DNA of 64,000 bases from Megalopta genalis (taxonomy: Eukaryota; Arthropoda; Insecta; Hymenoptera; Halictidae), in the NCBI RefSeq assembly GCF_051020955.1, contig NW_027476353.1, forward strand, positions 124,001 through 188,000, given 5' to 3'. Of the stretch, positions 1 through 14,164 are shown piece by piece. Every line of letters begins with the position of its first letter. Positions within the stretch are counted from its first letter, which is position 1. A program made the translations under genes and the position numbers. The notes below the pieces were generated by a model that was not told the origin of the DNA, did no database searches, and saw only the letters and a program-made list of their open reading frames with translations.

Positions 1-3000
1 TGCGAAACTCATGATTTAGCTTCAAATCAATGCGATGTGGAAGGTTTACCTTCAAATCCATGCTTAACAAATAATTTAGCTTCAAACACTTGGGATATAA
101 CTGATATAGCTTCAAATGCAGACGATCAAACGAGTTAGCTACATAATCCACGCGATAAATTTGATTTAGATTCAAATCAATGCGAAGTAGAAGGATGAGC
201 TTCAAATCCATGCAACACAAATGATTTAGCTTCAAATACTAGCGATATAAATGATATAGCTTCAAATGCAGGCGAAACAAACGAGTTAGCTTCTAATCCA
301 TGCGAAACTCATGATTTAGCTTAAAATCAATGCGATGTAGAAGGTTCACCTTCAAATCCATGCGCAACAAATGATTAAGCTTCAAACACTTGGGATATAA
401 GTGATATAGCTTGAAATGCAGACGATCAAACGAGTTAGATTCAAAATCCATGCGATAAACTTGATTTAGCTTCAAATCAATGCGAAGTAGAAGGATTAGC
501 TTCAAATCCGTGGAACACAAATGATTTAGGTTCAAATACTTGCGATATAAATGATATAGCTTCAAATGCAGGCGAAACAAACTAGTTAGCTTCTAATCCA
601 TGCGAAACTCATGATTTAGCTTCAAATCAATGCGATGTAGAAGGTTTACCTTCAAATCCATGCTTAACAAATGATTTCGCTTCAAATATTTGCGATATAA
701 ATGATAAAGCTTCAAATGCAGGCGAAACAAACGTGTTAGCTTCTGATCCATGCGAAACTCATGATTTAGCTTCAAATCAATGCGATGTAGGAGGTTTACC
801 TTCAAATCCATGCTTAACAAATAATTTAGCTTCAAACACTTGGGATATAAGTGATATAGCTTCAAATGCAGACGATCAAACGAGTTAGCTTCAAAATCCA
901 TGCGATAAACTTGATTTAGCTTCAAATCAATGCGAAGTAGAAGGATGAATTTCAAATCCATGCGAAACAAATGATTTAGCTTCAAATACTTGCGACATAA
1001 ATGATATTGCTTCAAATGCAGGCGAAACAAACGAGTTAGCTTCTAATCCATGCGAAACTCATGATTTAGCTTCAAATCAATGCGATGTGGAAGGTTTACC
1101 TTCAAATCAATGCTTAACAAATCATTTGGCTTCAAACACTTCGGATATAAGTGAAAAAGCTTCAAATGCAGACGATCAAACGAGTTAGCTTCAAAATCCA
1201 TGCGATAAACTTGATTTAGCTTCAAATCAATGCAAAGTAGAAGGCTTAGCTTCAAATCCATGCGAAACAAATGATTTAGGTCCAGATACTTGCGGTATAA
1301 GTGATACAGCTTCAAATGCAGACGAAACAAACGAGTTAGTTTCATATCTATGCGAAACCCATGATTTAGCTTCAAATGAATGCGATGTAGAAGGATTAGC
1401 TTCAAATCCATGATTAACAAATGATTTAGCTTCGAATACTTGCGATATGAATGATATAGCTTCAAATGCAGGCGAAACAAACGTGTTAGCTTCTAATCCA
1501 TGCGAAACTCGTGATTTAGCTTCAAATCAATGCGATGTAGAAGGTTTACCTTCAAATCTATGCGTAACAAATGATTTAGCTTCAAACACTTGGGATATAA
1601 GTGAAAAAGCTTCAAATGCAGACGATCAAACGAGTTAGCTTCAAAATCCATGCGATAAACTTGATTTAGCTTCAAATCAATGCAAAGTAGAAGGCTTAGC
1701 TTCTAATCCATGCGAAACAAATGATTTAGGTTCAGATACTTGCGGTATAAATGATACAGCTTCAAATGCAGACGAAACAAACGAGATAGCTTCATATCTA
1801 TGCGAAACACATGATTTAGCTTCAAATCAATGCGAAGTAGAAGGATTAGCTTCAAATCCGTGGAACACAAATGTTTTAGCTTCAAATACTTGCGATATAA
1901 ATGATATAGCTTCAAATGCAGGCGAAACAAACTAGTTAGCTGCTAATCCATGCGAAACTCATGATTTAGCTTCGAATCAATGCGATGTAGAAGGTTTACC
2001 TTCAAATCCATGCAACACAAATGATTTAGCTTCAAATACTTGCGACATAAACGATATAGCTTCAAATGCAGGCGAAACAAACGAGTTAGCTACTAATCCA
2101 TGCGAAACTCATGATTTAGCTTCAAATCAATGCGATGTGGAAAGTTTACCTTCAAATCAATGCTTAACAAATGATTTAGCTTCAAACACTTGGGATATAA
2201 GTGAAAAAGCTTCAAATGCAGACGATCAAACGAGTTAGCTTCAAAATCCATGCGATAAACTTGATTTAGCTTCAAATCAATGCAAAGTAGAAGGCTTAGC
2301 TTCAAATCCATGCGAAACAAATGATTTAGCTTCAAATACTTGCGATATAATTGATATAGCTTCAAATGCAGGCGAAACAAACGTGTTAGCTTCTAATCCA
2401 TGCGAAACTCATGATTTAGCTTCAAATCAATGCGATGTAGAAGGTTTACCTTCAAATCCATGCTTAAAAAATGATTTAGCTTCAAACACTTGGGACATAC
2501 GTGATATGGCATCAAATGCAGACGATCAAACGAGTTAGATTCAAAATCCATGCGATAAACTTGATTTAGCTTCAAATCAATGTGAAGTAGAAGGATTAGC
2601 TTCAAATCCGTGCAACACAAATGTTTTAGCTTCAAATACTTGCGATATAAATGATATAGCTTCAAATGCAGGCGAAACAAACTAGTTAGCTTCTAATCCA
2701 TGCGAAACTCATGATTTAGCTTCAAATCAATGCGATGTAGAAGGTTTACCTTCAAATCCATGCTTAACAAATGATTTCGCTTCAAATATTTGCGATATAA
2801 ATGATATAGCTTCAAATGCAGGCGAAACAAACGTGTTAGCTTCTAATCCATGCGAAACTCATGATTTAGCTTCAAATCAATGCGATGTAGAAGGTTTACC
2901 TTCAAATCCATGCTTAAAAAATGATTTAGCTTCAAACACTTGGGATATAAGTGATATGGCATCAAATGCAGACGATCAAACGAGTTAGCTTCAAAATCCA

Positions 3001-3135
3001 TGCGATAAACTTGATTTAGCTTCAAATCAATGCGAAGTAGAAGGATGAGCTTCAAATCCATGCAACACAAATGATTTAGCTTCAAATACTTGCGATATAA
3101 ATGATATAGCTTCAAATGCGGGCGAAACAATCGAG

Positions 3136-3585
3136 TTAGCTTCTAATCCATGCGAAACTCATGATTTAGCTTCAAATCAATGCGATGTAGAAGGTTGACC
3201 TTCAAATCCATGCGCAACAAATGATTTAGCTTCAAACACTTGTGATATATGTGATATAGCTTCAAATGCAGACGATCAAACGAGTTAGCTTCAAAATCCA
3301 TGCGATAAACTTGATTTAGCTTCAAATCAATGCAAAGTAGAAGGCTTAGCTTCAAATCCATGCGAAACAAATGATTTAGGTCCAGATACTTGCGGTATAA
3401 GTGATACAGCTTCAAATGCAGACGAAACAAACGAGTTAGCTTCATATCTATGCGAAACCCATGATTTAGCTTCAAATCAATGCGATGTAGAAGGTTTACC
3501 TTCAAATCCATGCTTAACAAATGATTTAGCTTCGAATACTTGCGATATGAATGATATAGCTTCAAATGCAGGCGAAACGAACGTG
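3136..3585. repeat. Representative 450-bp HOR of block A (fifteen monomers)
   Basis: Bounded by successive TTAGCTTCTAATCC monomers 450 bp apart. The order is the first pentamer ending in GACGATCAAACGAG, a hybrid pentamer beginning with the TTCAAAATCC m5 and carrying TTAGGTCCAGATACTTGCGG, then a pentamer opening with TTCATATCTATGCG and ending GCAGGCGAAAC. Similar 450-bp units occur around 1,036, 4,786, 8,744 and 21,133. It can be explained as a 300-bp HOR with one extra pentamer inserted. Confidence 0.85.
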
Positions 3586-3933
3586 TTAGCTTCTAATCCA
3601 TGCGAAACTCATGATTTAGCTTCAAATCAATGCGATGTAGAAGGTTTACCTTCAAATCCATGCTTAAAAAATGATTTAGCTTCAAACACTTGGGATATAA
3701 GTGATATGGCATCAAATGCAGACGATCAAACGAGTTAGCTTCAAAATCCATTCGATAAACTTGATTTAGCTTCAAATCAATGCGAAGTAGAAGGATGAGC
3801 TTCAAATCCATGCAACACAAATGATTTAGCTTCAAATACTAGCGATATAAATGATATAGCTTCAAATGCGGGCGAAACAATCGAGTTAGCTTCTAATCCA
3901 TGCGAAACTCATGATTTAGCTTCAAATTAATGC

Positions 3934-3962
3934 GATGTAAAGGTTGACCTTCAAATCAATGC
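3934..3962. repeat. 29-bp monomer (single-base deletion) in block A
   Basis: The m1 tail reads GATGTAAAGGTTGACC instead of GATGTAGAAGGTTGACC, so one base is missing and the array register shifts by one from here on. The same shortened m1 recurs near 6,630 and 7,230, which indicates that the deletion arose once and spread with its HOR. It breaks both the forward and the reverse open frames. Confidence 0.8.
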
Positions 3963-6900
3963 TTAACAAATGATTTAGCTTCAAACACTTGGGATATAAG
4001 TGAAAAAGCTTCAAATGCAGACGATCAAACGAGTTAGCTTCAAAATCCATGCGATAAACTTGATTTAGCTTCAAATCAATGCAAAGTAGAAGGCTTAGCT
4101 TCAAATCCATGCGAAACAAATGATTTAGGTTCAGATACTTGCGGTATAAATGATACAGCTTCAAATGCAGACGAAACAAACGAGATAGCTTCATATCTAT
4201 GCGAAACGCATGATTTAGCTTCAAATCAATGCGAAGTAGAAGGTTTACCTTCAAATCCATGCTTAACAAATGATTTAGCTTCGAATACTTGCGATATGAA
4301 TGATATAGCTTCAAATGCAGGCGAAACAAACGTGTTAGCTTCTAATCCATGCGAAACTCATGATTTAGCTTCAAATCAATGCGATGTAGAAGGTTTACCT
4401 TCAAATCCATGCTTAACAAATGATTTAGCTTCAAACACTTGGGATATAAGTGATATAGCTTCAAATGCAGACGATCAAACGAGTTAGCTTCAAAATCCAT
4501 GCGATAAACTTGATTTAGCTTCAAATCATTGCGAAGTAGGAGGCTTAGCTTCAAATCCATGCGAAACAAATGATTTAGGTTCAGATACTTGCGGTATAAA
4601 TGATACAGCTTCATATTCAGACGAAGCAAACGAGTTAGCTTCATATCTATGCGAAACACATGATTTAGCTTCAAATCAATGCGAAGTAGAAGGATGAGCT
4701 TCAAATCCATGCAACACAAATGATTTAGCTTCAAATACTTGCGATATAAATGATATAGCTTCAAATGCGGGCGAAACAATCGAGTTAGCTTCTAATCCAT
4801 GCGAAACTCATGATTTAGCTTCAAATCAATGCGATGTAGATGGTTGACCTTCAAATCCATGCGCAACAAATGATTTAGCTTCAAACACTTGTGATATATG
4901 TGATATAGCTTCAAATGCAGACGATCAAACGAGTTAGCTTCAAAATCCATGCGATAAACTTGATTTAGCTTCAAATCAATGCGAAGTAGAAGGCTTAGCT
5001 TCCAATCCATGCGAAACAAATGATTTAGGTCCAGATACTTGCGGTATAAGTGATACAGCTTCAAATGCAGACGAAACAAACGAGTTAGTTTCATATCTAT
5101 GCGAAACCCATGATTTATATTCAAATCAATACGATGTAGAAGGATTAGCTTCAAATCCATGATTAACAAATGATATAGCTTCGAATACTTGCGATATGAA
5201 CGATATAGCTTCAAATGCAGGCGAAACAAACGTGTTAGCTTCTAATCCATGCGACACTCATGATTTAGCTTCAAATCAATGCGATGTAGAAGGTTTACCT
5301 TCAAATCCACGCTTAACAAATGATTTAGCTTCAAACACTTGGGATATAAGTGATATAGCTTCAAATGCAGACGATCAAACGAGTTAGCTTCAAAATCCAT
5401 GCGATAAACTTGATTTAGCTTCAAATCAATGCGAAGTAGAAGGCTTAGCTTCAAATCCATGCGAAACAAATGATTTAGGTTCAGATACTTGCGGTATAAA
5501 TGATACAGCTTCAAATTCAGACGAAGCAAACGAGTTAGCTTCATATCTATGCGGAACACATGATTTAGCTTCAAATCAATGCGATGTAGAAGGTTTACCT
5601 TCAAATCCATGCTTAACAAATGATTTAGCTTCAAATACTTGCGATATAAATGATATAGCTTCAAATGCAGGCGAAGCAAACGTGTTAGCTTCTAATCCAT
5701 GCGAAACTCATGATTTAGCTTCAAATCAATGCGATGTAGAAGGTTTACCTTCAAATCCATGCTTAAAAAATGATTTAGGTTCAAACACTTGGGATATAAG
5801 TGAAAAAGCTTCAAATGCAGACGATCAAACGAGTTAGCTTCAAAATCCATGCGAAACTCATGATTTAGCTTCAAATCAATGCGATGTAGAAGGTTTACCT
5901 TCAAATCCATGCTTAACAAATGATTTCGCTTCAAATATTTGCGATATAAATGATATAGCTTCAAATGCAGGCGAAACAAACGAGTTAGCTTCTATTCCAT
6001 GCGAAACTCATGATTTAGCTTCAAATCAATGCGATGTGGGAGGTTTACCTTCAAATCCATGCTTAACAAATAATTTAGCTTCAAACACTTGGGATATAAG
6101 AGATATAGCTTCAAATGCAGACGATCAAACGAGTTAGCTTCAAAATCCATCCGATAAACTTGATTTAGCTTCAAATCAATGCGAAGTAGAAGGATGAGCT
6201 TCAAATCCATGCAACACAAATGATTTAGCTTCAAATACTTGCGACATAAATGATATAGCTTCAAATGCAGGCGAAACATACGAGTTAGCTTCTAATCCAT
6301 GCGAAACTCATGATTTAGCTTCAAATCAATGCGATGTGGAAGGTTTACCTTCAAATCAATGCTTAACAAATGATTTAGCTTCAAACACTTGGGATATAAG
6401 TGAAAAAGCTTCAAATGCAGACGATCAAACGAGTTAGCTTCAAAATCCATGCGATAAAGTTGATTTAGCTTCAAATCAATGCAAAGTAGAAGGCTTAGCT
6501 TCAAATCCATGCGAAACAAATGATTTAGGTCCAGATACTTGCGGTATAAGTGATACAGCTTCAAATGCGGGCGAAACAATCGAGTTAGCTTCTAATCCAT
6601 GCGAAACTCATGATTTAGCTTCAAATTAATGCGATGTAAAGGTTGACCTTGAAATCCATGCGCAACAAATGATTTAGCTTCAAACACTTGTGATATATGT
6701 GATATAGCTTCAAATGCAGGCGATCAAACGAGTTAGCTTCAAAATCCATGCGATAAACTTGATTTAGCTTCAAATCAATGCGATGTGGAAGGTTTACCTT
6801 CAAATCCATGCTTAACAAATGATTTAGCTTCAAATACTTGCGACATAAATGATATTGCTTCAAATGCATGCGAAACAAACGAGTTAGCTTCTAACCCATG

Positions 6901-9900
6901 CGAAACTCATGATTTAGCTTCAAATCAATGCGATGTAGAAGGTTTACCTTCAAATCCATGCTTAAAAAATGATTTAGCTTCAAACACTTGGGATATAAGT
7001 GATATGGCATCAAATGCAGACGATCAAACGAGTTAGCTTCAAAATCCATGCGATAAACTTGATTTAGCTTCAAATCTATGCGAAGTAGAAGGATGAGCTT
7101 CAAATATATGCAACACAAATGATTTAGCTTCAAATACTTGCGATATATATGATATAGCTTCAAATGCGGGCGAAACAATCGAGTTAGCTTCTAATCCATG
7201 CGAAACTCATGATTTAGCTTCAAATTAATGCGATGTAAAGGTTGACCTTGAAATCCATGCGCAACAAATGATTTAGCTTCAAACACTTGTGATATATGTG
7301 ATATAGCTTCAAATGCAGGCGATCAAACGAGTTAGCTTCAAAATCCATGCGATAAACTTGATTTAGCTTCAAATCAATGCGATGTGGAAGGTTTACCTTC
7401 AAATCCATGCTTAACAAATGATTTAGCTTCGAATACTTGCGATATGAATGATATAGCTTCAAATGCAGGCGAAACAAACGTGTTAGCTTCTAATCCATGC
7501 GAAACTCATGATTTAGCTTCAAATCAATGCGATGTAGAAGGTTTACCTTCAAATCCATGCTTAAAAAATGATTTAGCTTCAAACACTTGGGATATAAGTG
7601 ATATGGCATCAACTGCAGACGATCAATCGAGTTAGCATCAAAATCCATGCGATAAACTTGATTTAGCTTCAAATCAATGCGAAGTAGAAGGCTTAGCTTC
7701 CAATCCATGCGAAACAAATGATTTAGGTCCAGATACTTGCGGTATAAGTGATACAGCTTCAAATGCAGACGAAACAAACGAGTTAGCTTCATATCTATGC
7801 GAAACCCATGATTTAGCTTCAAATCAATGCGATGTAGAAGGTTTACCTTCAAATCCATGCTTAACAAATGATTTAGCTTCAAACACTTGTGATATATGTG
7901 ATATAGCTTCAAATGCAGGCGACCAAACGAGTCAGCTCCAAAATCCATGCGATAAACTTGATTTAGCTTCAAATCAATGCAAAGTAGAATGCTTAGCTTC
8001 AAATCCATGCGAAACTCATGATTTAGCTTCAAATCAATGCGATGTAGAAGGTTTACCTTCAAATCCATGCTTAAAAAATGATTTAGCTTCAAACACTTGG
8101 GATATAAGTGATATGGCATCAAATGCAGACGATCAAACGAGTTAGATTCAAAATCCATGCGATAAACTTGATTTAGCTTCAAATCAATGCGAAGTAGAAG
8201 GATCAGCTTCAAATCCGTGGAACACAAATGATTTAGCTTCAAATACTTGCGATATAAATGATATAGCTTCAAATGCAGGCGAAACAAACTAGTTAGCTTC
8301 TAATCCATGCGAAACTCATGATTTAGATTCAAATCAATGCGATGTAGATGGTTTACCTTCAAATCCATGCTTAACAAATGATTTCGCTTCAAATATTTGC
8401 GATATAAATGATATAGCTTCAAATGCAGGCGAAACAAACGTGTTAGCTTCTAATCCATGCGAAACTCATGATTTAGCTTCAAATCAATGCGATGTAGGAG
8501 GTTTACATTCAAATCCATGCTTAACAAATAATTTAGCTTCAAACACTTGGGATATAAGTGATATAGCTTCAAATGCAGACGATCAAACGAGTTAGCTTCA
8601 AAATCCATGCGATAAACTTGATTTAGCTTCAAATCAATGCGAAGTAGAAGGATGAGCTTCAAATCCATGCAACACAAATGATTTAGCTTCAAATACTTGC
8701 GACATAAATGATATAGCTTCAAATGCAGGCGAAACAAACGAGTTAGCTTCTAATCCATGCGAAACTCATGATTTAGCTTCAAATCAATGCGATGTAGAAG
8801 GTTCACCTTCAAATCCATGCGCAACAAATGATTTAGCTTCAAACAGTTGGGATATAAGTGATATAGCTTGAAATGCAGACGATCAAACGAGTTAGCTTCA
8901 AAATCCATGCGATAAACTTGATTTAGCTTCAAATCAATGCGAAGTAGAAGGCTTAGCTTCCAATCCATGCGATACAAATGATTTAGGTCCAGATACTTGC
9001 GGTATAAGTGATACAGCTTCAAATGCAGACGAAACAAACGAGTTAGCTTCATATCTATGCGAAACCCATGATTTAGCTTCAAATCAATGCGATGTAGAAG
9101 GTTTACCTTCAAATCCATGCTTAACAAATGATTTAGCTTCGAATACTTGCGATATGAATGATATAGCTTCAAATGCAGGCGAAACAAACGTGTTAGCTTC
9201 TAATCCATGCAAACTCATGATTTAGCTTCAAATCAATGCGATGTAGAAGGTTTACCTTCAAATCCATGCTTAAAAAATGATTTAGCTTCAAACACTTGGG
9301 ATATAAGTGATATGGCATCAAATGCAGACGATCAAACGAGTTAGCTTCAAAATCCATGCGATAAACTTGATTTAGCTTCAAATCAATGCGAAGTAGAAGG
9401 ATGAGCTTCAAATCCATGCAACACAAATGATTTAGCTTCAAATACTTACGATATAAATGATATAGCTTCAAATGCGGGCGAAACAATCGAGTTAGATTCT
9501 AATCCATGCGAAACTCATGATTTAGCTTCAAATCAATGCGATGTAGAAGGTTGACCTTCAAATCCATGCGCAACAAATGATTTAGCTTCAAACACTTGTG
9601 ATATATGTGATATAGCTTCAAATGCAGGCGAACAAACGAGTTAGCTTCAAAATCCATGCGATAAACTTGATTTAGCTTCAAATCAATGCGATGTGGAAGG
9701 TTTACCTTCAAATCCATGCTTAACAAATAATTTAGCTTCAAACACTTGGGATATAACTGATATAGCTTCAAATGCAGATGATCAAACGAGTTAGCTACAT
9801 AATCCACGCGATAAATTTGATTTAGATTCAAATCAATGGGAAGTAGAAGGATGAGCTTCAAATCCATGCAACACAAATGATTTAGCTTCAAATACTAGCG

Positions 9901-11440
9901 ATATAAATGATATAGCTTCAAATGCAGGCGAAACAAACGAGTTAGCTTCTAATCCATGCGAAACTCATGATTTAGCTTCAAATCAATGCGATGTAGAAGG
10001 TTCACCTTCAAATCCATGCGCAACAAATGATTAAGCTTCAAACACTTGGGATATAAGTGATATAGCTTGAAATGCAGACGATCAAACGAGTTAGCTTCAA
10101 AATCCATGCGATAAAATTGATTTAGCTTCAAATCAATGCGAAGTAGAAGGCTTAGCTTCCAATCCATGCGAAACAAATGATTTAGGTTCAGATACTTGCG
10201 GTATAAGTGATACAGCTTCAAATGCAGACGAAACAAACGAGTTAGCTTCATATCTATGCGAAACTCATGATTTAGCTTCAAATCAATGCGATATAGAAGG
10301 TTTACCTTCAAATCCATGCTTAACAAATGATTTAGCTTCAAACACTTGGGATATAAGTGATATAGCTTCAAATGCAGACGATCAAACGAGTTAGCTTCAA
10401 AATCCATGCGATAAACTTGATTTAGCTTCAAATCAATGCGACGTAGAAGGATTAGCTTCAAATCCGTGGAACACAAATGATTTAGCTTCAAATACTTGCG
10501 ATATAAATGATACAGCTTCAAATGCAGGCGAAACAAACGTGTTAGCTTCTAATCCATGCGAAACTCATGATTTAGCTGCAAATCAATGCGATGTAGAAGG
10601 TTTACCTTCAAATCCATGCTTAACAAATGATTTAGCTTCAAACACTTGGGATATAAGTGATATAGCTTTAAATGCAGACGATCAAACGAGTTAGCTTCAT
10701 GATCCACGCGATAAATTTGATTTAGCTTCAAATCAATGCGAAGTAGAAGGATGAGCTTCAAATCCATGCAATCCAAAGATTTAGCTTCTAATACTTGCGA
10801 TATAAATGATATAGCTTCAAATGCAGACGATCAAACGAGTTAGCTTCAAAATCCATGCGATAAATTTGATTTAGCTTCAAATCAATGCGATGTAGAAGGA
10901 TTACCTTCAAATCAATGCTTAACAAATGATTTAGCTTCAAACACTTGGGATATAAGTGAAAAAGCTTCAAATGCAGACGATCAAACGAGTTAGCTTCAAA
11001 ATCCATGCGATAAACTTGATTTAGCTTCAAATCAATGCGATGTGGAAGGTTTACCTTCAAATCAATGCTTAACAAATGATTTAGCTTCAAACACTTGGGA
11101 TATAAGTGAAAAAGCTTCAAATGCAGACGATCAAACGAGTTAGCTTCAAAATCCATGCGATAAACTTGATTTAGCTTCAAATCAATGCAAAGTAGAAGGC
11201 TTAGCTTCAAATCCAAGCTTAACAAATGATTTAGATTCACATACTTGCGATATAAATGATATAGCTTCAAATGCAGGCGAAACAAACGAGTTAGCTTCTA
11301 ATCCATGCGAAACTCATGATTTAGCTTCAAATCAATGCGATGTAGGAGGTTGACATTCAAATCCATGCTTAACAAATAATTTAGCTTCAAACACTTGGGA
11401 TATAAGTGATATAGCTTCAAATGCAGGCGAAACAAACGTG

Positions 11441-11740
11441 TTAGCTTCTAATCCATGCGAAACTCATGATTTAGCTTCAAATCAATGCGATGTAGGAGGT
11501 TGACATTCAAATCCATGCTTAACAAATAATTTAGCTTCAAACACTTGGGATATAAGTGATATAGCTTCAAATGCAGACGATCAAACGAGTTAGCTTCAAA
11601 ATCCATGCGATAAACTTGATTTAGCTTCAAATCAATGCGAAGTAGAAGGATGAGCTTCAAATCCATGCAACACAAATGATTTAGCTTCAAATACTTGCGA
11701 CATAAATGATATAGCTTCAAATGCAGGCGAAACAAACGAG
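11441..11740. repeat. Representative 300-bp HOR of block A (ten monomers)
   Basis: This unit runs from one TTAGCTTCTAATCC to the base before the next, exactly 300 bp. It holds the two pentamer variants of block A in order. The m4 monomer of the first pentamer is 29 bp and the following m5 is 31 bp, so the 30-bp register is restored. This copy carries GATGTAGGAGGTTGAC in its first m1, a local variant shared with units near 14.6 and 19.0 kb. Confidence 0.9.
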
Positions 11741-12044
11741 TTAGCTTCTAATCCATGCGAAACTCATGATTTAGCTTCAAATCAATGCGATGTGGAAGGT
11801 TTACCTTCAAATCAATGCGATGTAGAAGGTTCAACTTCAAATCCATGCTTAACAAATGATTTAGCTTCAAACACTTGGGATATAAGTGAAAAAGCTTCAA
11901 ATGCAGACGATCAAACGAGTTAGCTTCAAAATCCATGCGATAAACTTGATTTAGCTTCAAATCAATGCAAAGTAGAAGGCTTAGCTTCAAATCCATGCGA
12001 AACAAATGATTTAGGTTCAGATACTTGCGGTATAAATGATACAG

Positions 12045-13052
12045 CTTCAAATGCAGACGAAACAAACGAGATAGCTTCATATCTATGCGAAACACATGAT
12101 TTAGCTTCAAATCAATGCGATGTAGAAGGTATACCTTCAAATCCATGCTTAACAAATGATTTAGCTTCAAATACTTGCGATATAAATGATATAGCTTCAA
12201 ATGCAGGCGAAACAAACGTGTTAGCTTCTAATCCATGCGAAACTCATGATTTAGCTTCAAATCAATGCGATGTAGAAGGTTTACCTTCAAATCCATGCTT
12301 AAAAAATGATTTAGCTTCAAACACTTGGGATATAAGTGATATGGCAACTAATGCAGACGATCAAACGAGTTAGATTCAAAATCCATGCGATAAACTTGAT
12401 TTAGCTTCAAATCAATGCGAAGTAAAAGGATTAGCTTCAAATCCGTGGAACACAAATGATTTAGCTTCAAATACTTGCGATATAAATGATATAGCTTCAA
12501 ATGCAGGCGAAACAAACTAGTTAGCTTCTAATCCATGCGAAACTCATGATTTAGCTTCAAATCAATGCGATGTAGAAGGTTTACCTTCAAATCCATGCTT
12601 AACAAATGATTTCGCTTCAAATATTTGCGATATAAATGATATGGCTTCAAATGCAGGCGAAACAAACGTGTTAGCTTCTGATCCATGCGAAACTCATGAT
12701 TTAGCTTCAAATCAATGCGATGTAGGAGGTTTACCTTCAAATCCATGCTTAACAAATAATTTAGCTTCAAACACTTGGGATATAAGTGATATAGCTTCAA
12801 ATGCAGACGATCAAACGAGTTAGCTTCAAAATCCATGCGATAAACTTGATTTAGATTCAAATCAATGCGAAGTAGAAGGATGAGCTTCAAATCCATGCAA
12901 CACAAATGATTTAGCTTCAAATACTTGCGACATAAATGATATAGCTTCAAATGCAGGCGAAACAAACTAGTTAGCTTCTAATCCATGCGAAACTCATGAT
13001 TTAGCTTCAAATCAATGCGATGTAGAAGGTTTATCTTCAAATCCATGCTTAA
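12045..13052. repeat. ~1.0-kb duplicated segment, copy 1 (partner 14,896-15,903)
   Basis: The segment matches 14,896-15,903 at a constant offset of 2,851 bp. In the parts I compared the copies are almost identical, including the rare markers AGTAAAAGGATTAGC, GATATGGCTTC and TTCTGATCCATGC; one clear mismatch lies near 12,348 (GGCAACTAATG versus GGCAACAAATG). Similarity stops at TGCTTAAAAAATG versus TGCTTAACAAATG on the right, and at the change from the GGTATAAATGATACAGC context on the left. The offset is 95 monomers plus one base because an extra base lies at about 13,570. Confidence 0.85.
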
Positions 13053-13480
13053 AAAATGATTTAGCTTCAAACACTTGGGATATAAGTGATATGGCATCAA
13101 ATGCAGACGATCAAACGAGTTAGCTTCAAAATCCATGCGATAAACTTGATTTAGCTTCAAATCAATGCGAAGTAGAAGGATTAGCTTCAAATCCGTGGAA
13201 CACAAATGATTTAGCTTCAAATTCTTGCGATATAAGTGATATAGCTTCAAATGCAGACGATCAAACGAGTTAGCTTCAAAATCCATGCGATAAACTTGAT
13301 TTAGATTCAAATCAATGCGAAGTAGAAGGATGAGCTTCAAATCCATGCAACACAAATGATTTAGCTTCAAATACTTGCGACATAAATGATATAGCTTCAA
13401 ATGCAGGCGAAACAAACTAGTTAGCTTCTAATCCATGCGAAACTCATGATTTAGCTTCAAATCAATGCGATGTAGATGGT
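12822..13480. repeat. ~660-bp tandemly duplicated segment, copy 1 (partner 13,573-14,231)
   Basis: Matches 13,573-14,231 at offset 751 bp. Shared private variants include TTAGATTCAAATCAATGCG, GGTTTATCTTC and AATTCTTGCGATATAAGTG. Conceptual reverse translations of 12,978-13,415 and 13,729-14,166 are identical over 145 residues. An offset of 751 rather than 750 comes from the register change at the left border of the second copy. Confidence 0.88.
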
Positions 13481-13559
13481 TTACCTTCAAATCCATGCTT
13501 AACAAATGATTTCGCTTCAAATATTTGCGATATAAATGATATAGCTTCAAATGCAGGCG

Positions 13560-13600
13560 AAACAAACGAGTTAGCTTCAAAATCCATGCGATAAACTTGA
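13560..13600. repeat. Register-shifting recombination junction
   Basis: Here a full 30-bp m4 of the GGCGAAACAAACGAG type is followed directly by the 31-bp m5 TTAGCTTCAAAATCC. Elsewhere in block A the 31-bp m5 nearly always follows a 29-bp m4 ending GACGATCAAACGAG, so the two cancel. This junction therefore gains one base, and it coincides with the left border of the 751-bp-offset duplicate. It is best explained by an exchange between two misaligned m4 monomers. Confidence 0.8.
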
Positions 13601-14164
13601 TTTAGATTCAAATCAATGCGAAGTAGAAGGATGAGCTTCAAATCCATGCAACACAAATGATTTAGCTTCAAATACTTGCGACATAAATGATATAGCTTCA
13701 AATGCAGGCGAAACAAACTAGTTAGCTTCTAATCCATGCGAAACTCATGATTTAGCTTCAAATCAATGCGATGTAGAAGGTTTATCTTCAAATCCATGCT
13801 TAAAAAATGATTTAGCTTCAAACACTTGGGATATAAGTGATATGGCATCAAATGCAGACGATCAAACGAGTTAGCTTCAAAATCCATGCGATAAACTTGA
13901 TTTAGCTTCAAATCAATGCGAAGTAGAAGGATTAGCTTCAAATCCGTGGAACACAAATGATTTAGCTTCAAATTCTTGCGATATAAGTGATATAGCTTCA
14001 AATGCAGACGATCAAACGAGTTAGCTTCAAAATCCATGCGATAAACTTGATTTAGATTCAAATCAATGCGAAGTAGAAGGATGAGCTTCAAATCCATGCA
14101 ACACAAATGATTTAGCTTCAAATACTTGCGACATAAATGATATAGCTTCAAATGCAGGCGAAAC

